Below, in pieces: positions 9,482-19,471 of a stretch of 64,000 nt of DNA. The notes under the pieces were generated by a model. That model was not told the origin of the DNA, did not search any database, and saw only the letters and a list, made by a program, of their open reading frames with translations. The translations under genes and the position numbers were made by a program. Position 1 is the stretch's first letter; each line of letters starts with the position of its first letter. This stretch comes from Thiomicrorhabdus sp. zzn3 (GTDB lineage: Bacteria > Pseudomonadota > Gammaproteobacteria > Thiomicrospirales > Thiomicrospiraceae): positions 310,808-374,807 of the forward strand of contig NZ_JARUQS010000002.1 of NCBI RefSeq assembly GCF_029767755.1. Reading direction: 5' to 3'.

Positions 9482-10780
9482 CTAGTTGTTTGGATTGTTC
9501 GGTAGGGTGTTTTCTATCGGGGACAGATTGATCAGCGCTTCATGCATCAGCTGTTTCGAGGTCACGCCATCTTCACCGTAAGTAGCCTGGCCGATTTGAA
9601 ATTCAAAATGATACTCCCTGGAGGTCTGAACCTCACTTTTAAGCTCTTGGCTTAAATGTTGTTTGAGCCCTAACACTCCGGCCTGGTCGGTTTCCGGTGC
9701 GATAATGACAAACAGGCTATCGGTAATGCGAAAAATCAAGTCGGTTACCCGAGTGTGATTGACGAGTTGGTCGCTGAACTCGACAGTCGCCGCACTTTTT
9801 TGCTCCTCATTCAACCCCTGATTTGCAAGGTTTTGATCAATCGGCAGGACTTTTGCCAGTTTGACGACAATCACTGAAAAAGCGTGCTCATAACGTTGAG
9901 ATCGCAGCATTTCATATCGCATGACCTCGTTGAACCTATCCTTGTGAAACACCCCGGTTTCGTGTTCGGTGACGATCAAAGCATCAAGTTTGCTGTAGAT
10001 GCCTTGAATCTTATGAATGTGTTTACTGATCTCTTCATCAATGCGGTCGATTTCCAATATTTCGTTTGGTGTTCTTTTCCAGTCAGTCTCTTGAGTTTTG
10101 GTATCCAGTTTCAATTTAGCAATGCGTCCCGATAAAGTATGCAACGGCTTAATAAGCTTGTCCTGCAGTAAACGCTGCGTCAGAAAAACTCCGATTGTGA
10201 TAAAGGAGAATAGAAATAGGACGAAAAATAGCAGCATGGAGACGGAGGAGATATATTTAACCGAAATGGGCGCTTGAAACGCCATGGTTCCGGCCAGCTG
10301 ACCTTCGCGGATTGATCCTGCTTGAACCGCTTGCATATGGCAGGTTAGGCACTGTTTTTCAAAATAGATCGGATAGGCGGCATAAAGCTTTCCGTTGACA
10401 AGATCGGTGTCATAGGCGATGGTTTGCTTTAACTTGGCTTCATCCATTTGGCGAATGACGCTTTCGGGCGGCGTGGCTGACGCATGGTTGTGGGTTTCAG
10501 TAAAGGGTTCGGCTTTTAACAGATAAAAAACCGCATTCGGAATTTCTTGCTGTAAATGTTGCAGAATGATTTGAATATTTTGCGGCTGCCAACCGGTTGC
10601 TAGATGCAGACTGATTTCGTCGTGGCTGGTTTTTTGCAACTGTTTCAGATCGTTTTGAATATTGGCCTTGAGCAGTAGGTAGCCGGGAATCAAGGTAATC
10701 ACAAAACTGATAATGAAGCTGGCGGCCACGGCTATGGCGATCTGCTTCAGCATTAACTTTTTAAAAGAGATTGTCTGCAC
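9482..10780 (-). CDS. membrane sensor with periplasmic haem-binding domain and degenerate GGDEF domain
   Basis: 432 residues starting at GTG with GGAGG 9 nt upstream. TM1 is ~12-36. A periplasmic domain at ~37-170 contains one c-type haem motif CLTCH near residue 142 within a YPIYFEKQ..CHMQA setting, as in DUF3365/Tll0287-type sensors. TM2 is ~175-203, followed by a HAMP-like linker with IKPLHTLSGRI. The last ~170 residues align with GGDEF folds, but the catalytic loop reads ITDSLF instead of GG[DE]EF and the N-terminal DxLTGLxNR motif is HETGVFHKDRF. The protein therefore cannot be a normal cyclase. It may bind nucleotide or act as a partner domain. It is probably a redox, gas or haem-dependent sensor. 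Confidence 0.75.
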   Translation of the reverse strand: MQTISFKKLMLKQIAIAVAASFIISFVITLIPGYLLLKANIQNDLKQLQKTSHDEISLHLATGWQPQNIQIILQHLQQEIPNAVFYLLKAEPFTETHNHASATPPESVIRQMDEAKLKQTIAYDTDLVNGKLYAAYPIYFEKQCLTCHMQAVQAGSIREGQLAGTMAFQAPISVKYISSVSMLLFFVLFLFSFITIGVFLTQRLLQDKLIKPLHTLSGRIAKLKLDTKTQETDWKRTPNEILEIDRIDEEISKHIHKIQGIYSKLDALIVTEHETGVFHKDRFNEVMRYEMLRSQRYEHAFSVIVVKLAKVLPIDQNLANQGLNEEQKSAATVEFSDQLVNHTRVTDLIFRITDSLFVIIAPETDQAGVLGLKQHLSQELKSEVQTSREYHFEFQIGQATYGEDGVTSKQLMHEALINLSPIENTLPNNPNN

Positions 10781-10845
10781 CGATTGCGTCCTCCCTGTGT
10801 AACGGATCTAAATTCCCCAATCCCGCTCCGAGTAAGGGGCAAATT

Positions 10846-11877
10846 TTAGATGCGATCCGCTAACACTACGCCTATACCGATTTTATTATGGTGGTGGTCC
10901 ATGTCGATTAAACTATCGCCATAGCCGTTGAACCACTGTACATAGCCTTTGATTTTTTTCGTCAAAGGATAGGTGTAATCCAATTGAACAGAGCCGTAGG
11001 GATTGACCAAGTAGCGGTTGCGTAGGGTCATGCCCAGTGTATGTTGGTTAAAACGGTAGCCCAGCTCAATTTCATAATCGCCTAAATATTTCGCATAGTC
11101 AAAACTATTGTCAAACTCGTCATCTTCTTCAAAACGCTGCCAGGTTTTAAAACTCAGGTAGCCTTCTGGACGCTGGAGCAATCCTTGAACGAATACGCGA
11201 TTCCAGCCGCGGGACAGGAGACCGGATTGACCGTTGGATTGATGATTAACTCCAATTAATATTTTGTGCAGATTGAAGTCAAAGATGTCCAGGTTGGCGT
11301 GAAATTCAGCCCACAGTTCCGGTTCGTGATTGGTTTCACGGAACGGGATTGAATCTTTGTCATCGAAAAACTGCCAGAAAGAACGGTTGGTATAGGCTGC
11401 GTAAACATCAAAGGTATCGTAAATCACTTTTTTAGCAAGGGGAAACTTGAAGCTAACCTGAAATTGCAGCTCGCTGTTTTCGTAGTGCAGTGGCGTGTCT
11501 GGGTTTTGCAGCTCAAAGGGGGTCTGATTGACGTCGGACGTATAGTGCCCAAAAATCGCATAGTTGAGTCGATGTGGCGTGATGACAAATGGGTTCTTTT
11601 CGGTTAAGACTTCACTTAAATGACGCTTAGAAAGCGGTTGTTCTGGGGCTTTTATGTTAGCGCATTGTTGTCGAATTTCTCCAACAGTCAGGCTGTCTGA
11701 GCCATTTAGTAGCATATTGTGGATGCAGAGATCATAGGCGCCGGGAACCCAGTCGGTCAGGTTTTCCACCGTTAGGCCGGGTGGGGAGAAAGAATCGGTT
11801 TTAGAGTCGCCTGTAAGCGCATCGGCCATTAGCAATGAGGGGAGAATGAGAAGGCTAATGGCGATGAGTTTTTTCAT
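10846..11877 (-). CDS. pldA: outer membrane phospholipase A
   Basis: A 343-residue exported protein with a clean signal peptide ending LLMADA. The catalytic arrangement of OMPLA is visible: NHQSNGQSG supplies the His and Ser (E. coli His142 and Ser144) and SRGWNRV the Asn (Asn156). The YAAYTNRSFWQF strand and the C-terminal alternating strands mark a 12-stranded beta barrel that dimerises on membrane stress and hydrolyses phospholipids. The N-terminal ~90 residues before the barrel are longer than in E. coli. It is flanked by minus-strand genes with short gaps. Confidence 0.93.
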   Translation of the reverse strand: MKKLIAISLLILPSLLMADALTGDSKTDSFSPPGLTVENLTDWVPGAYDLCIHNMLLNGSDSLTVGEIRQQCANIKAPEQPLSKRHLSEVLTEKNPFVITPHRLNYAIFGHYTSDVNQTPFELQNPDTPLHYENSELQFQVSFKFPLAKKVIYDTFDVYAAYTNRSFWQFFDDKDSIPFRETNHEPELWAEFHANLDIFDFNLHKILIGVNHQSNGQSGLLSRGWNRVFVQGLLQRPEGYLSFKTWQRFEEDDEFDNSFDYAKYLGDYEIELGYRFNQHTLGMTLRNRYLVNPYGSVQLDYTYPLTKKIKGYVQWFNGYGDSLIDMDHHHNKIGIGVVLADRI

Positions 11878-11900
11878 GGAAGAGACCTTGTAATGAACAG

Positions 11901-12578
11901 TCAGTGAATGCAGGCGACGGGATCGAGTCCGGCGGCGGAAAAGTCTTTTTTGGCCGCTTCAATCATTGGCCAGGGCCCGCACATAAAGACAGTCTTATGC
12001 TCCAAAGAGGGGTAATCTTTAAGCACTTGCTGATGCACCAGTCCGGTCAAACCGTCCCATTGAGGGTCGTCTTCCGAAATCACGGGAACATAAATTAAGT
12101 TGCCATGTTTGCGTTCCAGGTCACGCATTTGGTCGTGCATATACAAGTCTTCAGAGTGACGAACCCCCCAGTAGAAATGTAAAGGAACTTCAGTGTTTTG
12201 CTTCAAATACTCATCAAGCAAGGCTTTCATAGGTGCAAAGCCAGTCCCGCCGGCCACAAAAATAATCGGTTGGTGGGCAGGCTGGATCTGCATCTGATCC
12301 TTAGGGCCCTGCATCACTAATGTATCTCCGGGCTCGACGGCAAATAGCCTTTCCATCCAAGCGCTATCTGCCTGCTTGCGGATGTGGCATTCAATCAAGC
12401 CGTCCTCTCGGGGCGCGGACGCAATGGAAAACGGTTTGAGGTCTTCACGCTCAAATCCGAGCATGATGTACTGACCCGCCGCATAGGTGACGGGGAAATC
12501 CGGGCGTAACAGCAGTTGAATGATGTGTGGAGTAAACTTTTCACAGTGCACCACTTTGAGGGTATGAAAATCGCTCAT
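11901..12578 (-). CDS. NAD(P)H-flavin reductase-like / ferredoxin-reductase family protein
   Basis: A 225-residue FNR-fold protein. The FAD-binding site is LKPFSIASAP (the RxYS-type motif with Phe), and the pyridine-nucleotide loop is FVAGGTGFAPMKAL. A CGPWPMI block lies near the C-terminus, as in the Fre and CDP-6-deoxyglucoseen-reductase-like groups. There is no 2Fe-2S domain, so it is the reductase module alone. It probably reduces free flavin or an unknown electron carrier with NAD(P)H. It starts 18 nt after the stop of xthA on the same strand, with an AAGGAAC site. Confidence 0.8.
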   Translation of the reverse strand: MSDFHTLKVVHCEKFTPHIIQLLLRPDFPVTYAAGQYIMLGFEREDLKPFSIASAPREDGLIECHIRKQADSAWMERLFAVEPGDTLVMQGPKDQMQIQPAHQPIIFVAGGTGFAPMKALLDEYLKQNTEVPLHFYWGVRHSEDLYMHDQMRDLERKHGNLIYVPVISEDDPQWDGLTGLVHQQVLKDYPSLEHKTVFMCGPWPMIEAAKKDFSAAGLDPVACIH

Positions 12579-12596
12579 TAAAGTTCCTTAAAGTGG

Positions 12597-13418
12597 TTAC
12601 GGTTTAAATTCGGTCCATACCGGTGCATGGTCGGAGGGTTTTTCCATGGCTCGAATGTCGTATCCCACTTCACTGGCCACAGCCTTGGCATTAAGTGGTT
12701 CGGTGGCCAAAATTGTATCAATGCGCAGTCCGCGGCGAGGTTCGCGTTCAAAGCCTCTTGAGCGATAATCAAACCAGCTAAACACATCGTTTACATCCGG
12801 ATGAATGGTGCGGAAGGTGTCTTTGAGCCCCCAGCGTAGCAGGCGATCCCACCATTCACGCTCTTCAGGCAAGAAACTGGTTTTTCCGTCACGCAGCCAG
12901 CGTTTGCGGTTTTGCTCACCGATTCCGATGTCGATGTCTTGAGGTGAAATGTTGAAATCACCAATGACTGCTAACGGTTGTTGTGGGTCGCAGTCGCTAT
13001 GCAGGTAGCTCATGAGGTCCTGGTAAAATTTGGTTTTGGCTGGGAATTTAACCGGGTGTTCTCGATTCTCTCCCTGTGGGAAATAGCCGTTAATGACGCG
13101 TATGATGTCGCCCGTTTCAAAACGAAAATCGCCGATAATCATGCGTTTTTGAGCGTCTTCACTATCGTCTTTCCAGCCTTTCTGACTGTCAACTAATTCA
13201 ACACCATTACGATAAAGCAGGGCGACGCCATAATGCGTTTTTTGTCCCATGAAAATGGCTTGATAGCCCATGGCTTCAATTTCAGTCAGCGGAAATTCGT
13301 GATCCTGAACTTTCGTTTCCTGAAGGCCGATGATATCCGGCGCAATTTGATCTGTTAAGGCCTGTAATTGGTGCAAGCGCAGACGCACGCTGTTGACATT
13401 AAATGAGACGATTTTCAT
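12597..13418 (-). CDS. xthA: exodeoxyribonuclease III
   Basis: AP endonuclease and 3'-5' exonuclease of base-excision repair, about 273 residues. It begins MKIVSFNVNSVRLR. The active-site motifs LQETKV (catalytic Glu), GDFNISPQDID, DTFR and a final SDHAPVW (catalytic Asp-His) are intact, so it should be active. The ATG at 13418 is preferred to the one two codons upstream because the GGA site lies 7 nt before it. It probably shares a transcript with the downstream reductase gene. Confidence 0.95.
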   Translation of the reverse strand: MKIVSFNVNSVRLRLHQLQALTDQIAPDIIGLQETKVQDHEFPLTEIEAMGYQAIFMGQKTHYGVALLYRNGVELVDSQKGWKDDSEDAQKRMIIGDFRFETGDIIRVINGYFPQGENREHPVKFPAKTKFYQDLMSYLHSDCDPQQPLAVIGDFNISPQDIDIGIGEQNRKRWLRDGKTSFLPEEREWWDRLLRWGLKDTFRTIHPDVNDVFSWFDYRSRGFEREPRRGLRIDTILATEPLNAKAVASEVGYDIRAMEKPSDHAPVWTEFKP

Positions 13419-13643
13419 AACCATTCCGAATTCTTAATTTTTAAAAAATTATACCTGAAAAAGCGATGGAAAGGTATTTGAGATAGTGACATCAGCCCTG
13501 ATTTTTAGCGGGTTTTGGTGTCATAAACTGTCATAAAAATGTCAAACCTGCCGTTTTCTAATTTCTGTAATCTAATCATCCAATAAAAGGAATAAGTAAT
13601 TCATTATCTTTTCAAGGTAACGTCAGGAAATAAAGGGAAAAAT

Positions 13644-16241
13644 ATGTTTAAACGGCTCACAATTGGCGGTCGTCTGTGGTTGAACTTGTTAATGGCAGTG
13701 ATCTTTCTGTCCGGTGTCGCCATCTCAGGCTGGTATGCGATGAATCAGGCGGAACATTCCGCACAAAAATTGGTGAGCGTTGAGCAGGAGCGTACGGTTA
13801 AAGTGGCGCAATTTCATGAAGACTTTATTAAAACCGTACAGGGCATGAATACCTATCTGCTGACCTTGGATGAAGAAGCCGGGAAGGCGTTTAACCAGAG
13901 TTTGGATGATCAGCTGGAAGAGCTGAAAACCCTGTTGCAATCGTTGGGCGCGCAAACGGAAGTGGGGGGTAACGGATATTGGGTGTTGCAGTCTTATCCG
14001 CCGGAACTTGAAGCCATGATTGTGCCGATGTTCAGCCTTAATCAAGTGCTGATCAATCTGAAAAAGTCCACTAATAGTTATGCTTTTTTGAAGCAGAACA
14101 TCGACAGTACGATTGAATACGGTTTGACGCCAAGTGGCGAAAAGCTGCTCAGAGCGTTAAATGAAATGCGCGAAGCCATTGACGAAGACAATACGGAAAC
14201 GCGCCAGGCACTGGATGAGATTGAGCAGAAACTGGGGGTGTCGCAAATTTTAGCAGCCAAAATGGTGTCTAGTGGCGATGTCAGCTACCGTGATGAGTTC
14301 GATAAAACCGGGTTGGGAGATGTCGTTAATCCATTGTTTGAAAATTTGGCGGAATCCTTCTCCATGGATTTCTCGGTCAGAGAGACCGTAGAAACCATTG
14401 TTAGTTCGCGGGATGACTACTATGAATCCTTTGCCGACCTTAAGGATTACTTGGCGACAACGGCGGATAATAACCGCGCTCTATCGGAACTTTCTGAACA
14501 GGGCAATATGACGCTGATTAAACTCGCCAACTCTTTGAGAGAAGAGCGAGTGGCTACGTTGCAAGCCGTCGAGGCTGAAAGCCGTCAAAGTACCGACATT
14601 TTAGTCTGGATCAGTCTCGGCGCGATTGCTGTGATGGTCTTGTTTAATACGGTACTGCGCAGCTCAATTGTTGGGCCTATGAAGGCCATGCGTCAAGCCG
14701 TCAGTGACATCGCGGTCAATAGCCAGTTTGGCAGCTGGAAACCGCTGGACGGACGTAATGAATTGGTGGATATGGGGCTGAGTATTGAGCAGTTGTTAAA
14801 ACGTATTGGTGATGCGACGTCAGAAGTGAGTGCGGTCAGCCATGCGCTCGCGAGCGGGGATTTACAGCGCCAAATGAGTGCCGACTATCAGGGAGATTTG
14901 TTGTCACTGAGTCAGAACTTCAATCAGAGCGTGCAGCGCATTCAATCGACGTTGCAGGATATTGTGGAGGTGAGCCAGGCATTGGAGCAAGGCCGCTTGA
15001 GTCATGAGGTGGATTTGCGCCAATATCAAGGTCAGTATGGCGTTGTGATGGCGAGCATGCATGCAGCTCTGCGTGTGCAGCATGAGGCGATTGATGATGT
15101 GCGCCAAGTAACGCGTGCAATGCGTGACGGTGACTTCTCTCAACGGATCAGCGTCAATATGCCGGGGGACTTGTCAAACCTAAAGCGCTATCTGAATGAG
15201 TCGTTGCAGAATTTAGAAGACGCGATTAACAGCAAGGCCGAAGCTCTGGAGCACTTTAGCCAAGGAAATTTCTCGTTTGCGATGCAGGGTGAATACAGAG
15301 GTAAGTTGGATGAGTTGAAGACACACATGTCCGGAATGGCGCATAGTGTGAGTGATATGTTGAATGAGGTTCGTCAGGCCTCCGAGCATGCCGTGCATGG
15401 AATTAAAGAGATCAGTGACGGCAATCAGGATCTGAATCAGCGTGTACAAAAACAGGCTGAGGTGGTGCAAAGAACCACGGCTCGTATGGGAGAAATGATC
15501 ATGACCGTCAATCAGACGGTAGAACAGGCTCAAGAAGTGGGGGCTGCAACGCGGCAGGTTAAGTCGGATTCGGCCGAAGGCGTCACGATTGTGCAGCAAA
15601 TGGTGGCGGCGATGGAAAAAATTCAGGAAGCCAGTCAGCAGGTGGCACAGATTACCGATGTCATTGACAGTATCTCGTTCCAAACTAATCTGCTGGCGTT
15701 GAATGCTGCGGTAGAAGCAGCACGTGCCGGAGAGGCCGGTCGCGGTTTTGCTGTGGTCGCCACAGAAGTGCGTGCATTGGCGCAGAAATCGGCGCAGGCG
15801 GCGAAAGACATCAAGCAGGTCACGGACAATAATCTGCGAAGTATTTCTGAGGGGATGGAGCTGTCCAGTGCGACGCAGACGGTATTTGAGCAGAATACCC
15901 AGTCGATCGAGGGTATTGGTGAGATGGTTGGTAAAATGAATCAGGCTTTGGATCTGCAGACGCACGGAATTGCAGAGGTGAGTCAGGCGCTGTTGGATAT
16001 CGATGGTGCAACGCAACACAACGCGGCTTTAGTGGAGCAGATCTCCTCGACATCAACACGCATCATCGATCAAGTGATGGGATTGGAAGACAAGATGCAA
16101 GGATTCAATCTATTGGCGGTGAATGATACAATCGCGGAAACGGTTTTGGCCCTTCCCGATAGTGCTGAGCAAAATGATGCGTTTCTAGAAGAACATGCTG
16201 ATGAATTTGCACTGATTGAAACGGAATCCAAAACCGCATAG
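13644..16241 (+). CDS. methyl-accepting chemotaxis protein with multiple HAMP modules
   Basis: 865 residues: TM1 at ~12-33, a large helical periplasmic domain (~34-315), TM2 at ~319-337, then a canonical HAMP. After this come at least four further HAMP-like units, each with a G-[DN]-[LF] turn: [24 protein letters not shown] and QGNFSFAM. The signalling domain has the invariant hairpin tip around residues 680-712 ([20 protein letters not shown]). No CheR-docking pentapeptide is visible at the C-terminus (ends ETESKTA). The ligand is unknown. It is a single gene with ~225 bp of upstream space and an AAAGGGAA ribosome site. Confidence 0.93.
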   Translation: MFKRLTIGGRLWLNLLMAVIFLSGVAISGWYAMNQAEHSAQKLVSVEQERTVKVAQFHEDFIKTVQGMNTYLLTLDEEAGKAFNQSLDDQLEELKTLLQSLGAQTEVGGNGYWVLQSYPPELEAMIVPMFSLNQVLINLKKSTNSYAFLKQNIDSTIEYGLTPSGEKLLRALNEMREAIDEDNTETRQALDEIEQKLGVSQILAAKMVSSGDVSYRDEFDKTGLGDVVNPLFENLAESFSMDFSVRETVETIVSSRDDYYESFADLKDYLATTADNNRALSELSEQGNMTLIKLANSLREERVATLQAVEAESRQSTDILVWISLGAIAVMVLFNTVLRSSIVGPMKAMRQAVSDIAVNSQFGSWKPLDGRNELVDMGLSIEQLLKRIGDATSEVSAVSHALASGDLQRQMSADYQGDLLSLSQNFNQSVQRIQSTLQDIVEVSQALEQGRLSHEVDLRQYQGQYGVVMASMHAALRVQHEAIDDVRQVTRAMRDGDFSQRISVNMPGDLSNLKRYLNESLQNLEDAINSKAEALEHFSQGNFSFAMQGEYRGKLDELKTHMSGMAHSVSDMLNEVRQASEHAVHGIKEISDGNQDLNQRVQKQAEVVQRTTARMGEMIMTVNQTVEQAQEVGAATRQVKSDSAEGVTIVQQMVAAMEKIQEASQQVAQITDVIDSISFQTNLLALNAAVEAARAGEAGRGFAVVATEVRALAQKSAQAAKDIKQVTDNNLRSISEGMELSSATQTVFEQNTQSIEGIGEMVGKMNQALDLQTHGIAEVSQALLDIDGATQHNAALVEQISSTSTRIIDQVMGLEDKMQGFNLLAVNDTIAETVLALPDSAEQNDAFLEEHADEFALIETESKTA

Positions 16242-16266
16242 TCTAATTGGTTTTGGAATAAAGTTT

Positions 16267-17124
16267 ATGAGCAGAGTCTATCGTTTGGTAATTTCTTGTC
16301 CCGATCAGGTCGGAATTGTGGCTACGGTCGCCCAGTATATCGCCGATAAGGGAGCAACCATTGTAGAAGCCAATCATCATACCGATCCGGTGAATAGCTG
16401 GTTTTTTATGCGCCATGAGATTTTGGCCTCTTCACTGAAAGAAGATTTGGCCGATTTTGAAGCCGGGTTTGCCAAAATTGCCGAGCAGTTTGAAATGGAA
16501 TGGTACCTTTCCGACTCGGAAAAACCGAAAAAAATCGCTCTGTTTGCTTCCAAAGAATCCCACTGTTTGGCCGATTTGCTGCATCGCTGGCACGAAAACG
16601 AGTTGCCGGGTGAGGTTGTATGTGTAATCGCCAATCATGATGATCTGCGCTCCATGGTTGAGTGGCATGGCGTACCATTTCATCATGTACCGGTTACCCC
16701 GGAGAATAAGCCGCAGGCGTTTGCGGATACGGAATCTTTGGTTGAACAGTACGGTGCGGATGTGATCGTGCTGGCGCGTTACATGCAGATTCTACCGCCG
16801 CAGATGTGCGCCGACTACGCAGGCAAAGTGATCAATATTCACCACAGTTTCCTGCCGTCGTTTGTCGGTGCGCGCCCTTATCATCAAGCGAATGAACGCG
16901 GGGTGAAATTGATCGGCGCCACTTGCCACTATGTGACCGAAGTTCTGGATGCCGGGCCGATTATTGAACAGGATGTGATTCGTGTGAATCACGCGCATAC
17001 CATTGATGACATGAAGCGCCTTGGGCGCGATGTGGAAAAAACCGTGCTGGCTCGGGGGCTGCGTTACCACTTGGAAGACCGTGTGCTGATCCACGGCAAT
17101 AAAACGGTGGTGTTTGCCGTCTGA
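16267..17124 (+). CDS. purU: formyltetrahydrofolate deformylase
   Basis: Hydrolyses 10-formyl-THF to formate and THF, balancing one-carbon pools. About 285 residues: an N-terminal ACT domain (RLVISCPDQVGIVATVAQ) and a C-terminal formyltransferase-like domain with VINIHHSFLPSFVGARPYHQA (catalytic His) and HYVTEVLDAGPIIEQD (catalytic Asp). The ATG at 16267 begins the ACT domain directly and has a GGAATAA site. An in-frame ATG 51 nt upstream would overlap the chemoreceptor gene and is unlikely to be used. Confidence 0.95.
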   Translation: MSRVYRLVISCPDQVGIVATVAQYIADKGATIVEANHHTDPVNSWFFMRHEILASSLKEDLADFEAGFAKIAEQFEMEWYLSDSEKPKKIALFASKESHCLADLLHRWHENELPGEVVCVIANHDDLRSMVEWHGVPFHHVPVTPENKPQAFADTESLVEQYGADVIVLARYMQILPPQMCADYAGKVINIHHSFLPSFVGARPYHQANERGVKLIGATCHYVTEVLDAGPIIEQDVIRVNHAHTIDDMKRLGRDVEKTVLARGLRYHLEDRVLIHGNKTVVFAV

Positions 17125-17146
17125 CCAAGTGGTAGTCAAACGACAG

Positions 17147-17162
17147 TGTTTCACGTGAAACC
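17147..17162. promoter_or_regulatory. parS-like centromere site
   Basis: TGTTTCACGTGAAACC matches 15 of 16 bases of the bacterial ParB-binding consensus TGTTTCACGTGAAACA. The inner 14 bp are a perfect palindrome. It lies in the 54-bp gap between the convergent purU and tmcA genes. Chromosomal parS sites cluster near oriC, so this suggests origin proximity. Confidence 0.8.
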
Positions 17163-17178
17163 TGGATAAATACTCTGT

Positions 17179-19338
17179 TCAAGACTTCGGCTGCAGTTTG
17201 CTGAGGGCGCTTTTTAAAGTGCTCTCAACGGCCTTGCGGCCGGCCAGTTGGTATTCGCTCGCCACCTCCTGCCAGTTGCGCTTTTTGAAAATCTTTTCAA
17301 TCCATATATTCCGTTCTAGTTCGGACAGTCTGCTTAGCTGCTCAGCGTGTCTGTATCCCCATTGCCACAGCTGGCCACTTATGGCTTCATAAGGCCGGTG
17401 TCCGTGTAGATAGGCCTGGATCGGTTCCGTTGCCTTTGTCTCGTCGACTTTAAAGTAGATGACGATCTCGCTTAAAAGCTGGGAAATCAGCGATGCTTCC
17501 AGGGATTGCAAGTTTTCAATTAGCAGATGAGGAAACTGCTGTGACCAGGCCTGTTGCGTTTGTTGGCAAGCTTGCTCGATGGCTGGCGTTAAGCTGCGCA
17601 TAACGACCAGGGTATAGCTGCCGCTAGCCTTGTCGCGTTTGCACCCCAAGTGCAGCGGCTTGTAATGGTTTTGAAACCAGAACTTCAGCAGGGTGTCTTG
17701 GGTGCCAAAGCTGGCTGAGAGGTATTCAAGCTTCTGGCTCATGGCGTGGTGTTCAATTTGCTTGAGCAGTTGTCGGCCAATGCCTTGTGCTTGCCGTTGT
17801 GGATGGACGGCAATGCGCATAACGCGCCAGCCTCGCGCCGTGAGAAAGCGCGTTTCACCATATTGATGGTTGAGCAGTTGCGGTACCAAGTGTCCATGCA
17901 GGCATCGGGTTTCAGTCGTTTTGGCCAGGCCTCCCTCTGCAATGCACAATGCGGCCCCTACAATCTGGTTTTGCCAGTTGGCGGTGAATAGCCTGACATC
18001 AGGTGCACTCAACAGTTGTTGGAGGTCATTGGGTGAGGTCTGATAATGCGCCTGGACCAGCAAGCCGAAAAGCTGTTTTAGACGGTCGGTATTGTCAATC
18101 AGCGGTTGGATTGGCTCCATTTGGCAAGTCATTGAGGTGCGGCCTAAAGAGCCGTCCGTTTGGATTTCGGCGGCTTCGGCATCCAGCAACAGGCTCTGTT
18201 GCATAATGCGTTCGAGCGGATCGGCTTCAGCCCAGCGGATAGGTTGCAGCAGATGCTGGTTTTTCCAGTGAGGCGTCAGTCGGTCGAGCTGGCGTTTGAA
18301 ACGCAGCTCAAACCCGCGACCGCAGCCCTCATAGCCGTGCAGTGTGGTGGCAAATACCAGACGATGATGGGTGGTGAGCAGGGCTGTGAGCATCGGTGTC
18401 GGCAGGTGAGCGGCTTCGTCAACCATCAAAACATCCGCTTGCGAGGGCGTGTTGACCAGTTCGTCCGGCGCTTTGAATTTCAGTGTTTTCGTCTGGTTTT
18501 GATATTGAAAACTGAGCAGGCCTGGTCGTTGTTCCAGCAATTGCCAATCATCATGATCTTGCAGCGTTTGCCAGGCCTGATGAAACGCAATCGCTGCCTG
18601 CTCATAACGGCTGGCGGTGATCTCAACCTGTCGTTTGCCTTTGCACAGCAACTCAATGGCGGCCAGTCCCAGCAGGCTGCTTTTACCGCGACCGCGGTCG
18701 GCGCTGAGCACCAAGGGGCGTTTGCGATGGCCAAACGCAACTGACTCGACCGCCTGCAAGGCTTCTATCTGCGCTTTGGTTGGCAGGCTGAACGGCGCGG
18801 GTCGAGATTGCGTCTTCAGTGCGCCAATTGCGGTTTGCAAGGAGGCCTGCTGAGTTTGCGGTGATTGGTGCTGATGCAGCCAAATGGCCTCTTGCTGCCA
18901 AACATTCAACAGATGTTGGTGAAAGAAAGGATTTGTCTGCTCGATGGTATAAGGCGAGCTTAAAAAACGGCGGCTCGCCGGATTGGGCGCCTTTGGCCAG
19001 TTTTTCATTTCCGGCATCAATAAAACCAGCAGGCCGCCGCCACGAATCAGACCGGAGACAATGCCGAGGCCATTGGCGCTAAATCCCTCTTTCAGATCGA
19101 TAATCACCGAGTCGGCTTCCTGGCCCAAACGGTGCTTCAGTTGACTCTCTTCAATGGCGATATAGCGATTAGGCGCTGCACAACCTTGCCATAGGACGGT
19201 TTCGTCCTGGCCCCAAAGGCCGTCAAGGCATGTCCGATGCCACTGGGCGTCACCGCTTAAAATCAGCAGGCTGCGCTGGCGCAGGCGTTTGAGTTCACGG
19301 CGCAATTCAAGTAGGCGATTTAATAATGGCTTGGGCAT
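17179..19338 (-). CDS. tmcA: tRNA(Met) cytidine acetyltransferase
   Basis: Acetylates the wobble cytidine 34 of elongator tRNA(Met) using ATP and acetyl-CoA. It is a 719-residue multidomain protein: an N-terminal Rossmann-like domain, a helicase-like ATPase with Walker A DRGRGKSSLLG (~residue 215) and Walker B VDEAAHLP, a GNAT acetyltransferase domain with VHPQRQAQGIGRQLL and a C-terminal tRNA-binding region. It is slightly longer than the E. coli enzyme (671). Three CAGGCCTG octamers occur inside this gene, encoding Gln-Ala-Trp/Cys-like or equivalent residues. It is divergent from mnmC. Confidence 0.95.
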   Translation of the reverse strand: MPKPLLNRLLELRRELKRLRQRSLLILSGDAQWHRTCLDGLWGQDETVLWQGCAAPNRYIAIEESQLKHRLGQEADSVIIDLKEGFSANGLGIVSGLIRGGGLLVLLMPEMKNWPKAPNPASRRFLSSPYTIEQTNPFFHQHLLNVWQQEAIWLHQHQSPQTQQASLQTAIGALKTQSRPAPFSLPTKAQIEALQAVESVAFGHRKRPLVLSADRGRGKSSLLGLAAIELLCKGKRQVEITASRYEQAAIAFHQAWQTLQDHDDWQLLEQRPGLLSFQYQNQTKTLKFKAPDELVNTPSQADVLMVDEAAHLPTPMLTALLTTHHRLVFATTLHGYEGCGRGFELRFKRQLDRLTPHWKNQHLLQPIRWAEADPLERIMQQSLLLDAEAAEIQTDGSLGRTSMTCQMEPIQPLIDNTDRLKQLFGLLVQAHYQTSPNDLQQLLSAPDVRLFTANWQNQIVGAALCIAEGGLAKTTETRCLHGHLVPQLLNHQYGETRFLTARGWRVMRIAVHPQRQAQGIGRQLLKQIEHHAMSQKLEYLSASFGTQDTLLKFWFQNHYKPLHLGCKRDKASGSYTLVVMRSLTPAIEQACQQTQQAWSQQFPHLLIENLQSLEASLISQLLSEIVIYFKVDETKATEPIQAYLHGHRPYEAISGQLWQWGYRHAEQLSRLSELERNIWIEKIFKKRNWQEVASEYQLAGRKAVESTLKSALSKLQPKS

Positions 19339-19471
19339 GATGATTCATTTGGGTGTTTTTGTCCTCATTGTACTCGATTGAGAGGCAATTAAGACGCACG
19401 ACGCAATCCGTCTTATAATATTGCCTTCTTGCCCAATCTGAAAAGTGCTAACAGCCTCATTTATTACACCG

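Noticed and set aside
13530-13560. A possible sigma-28 promoter before the chemoreceptor (TAAA ... GCCG)
   Set aside because: The spacing between the elements is about 12 nt instead of 15, and the -10 is only partly matched.
15213-16019. A 268-codon minus-strand frame opposite the chemoreceptor
   Set aside because: It lies wholly within the conserved signalling domain on the other strand, and the product has no family.
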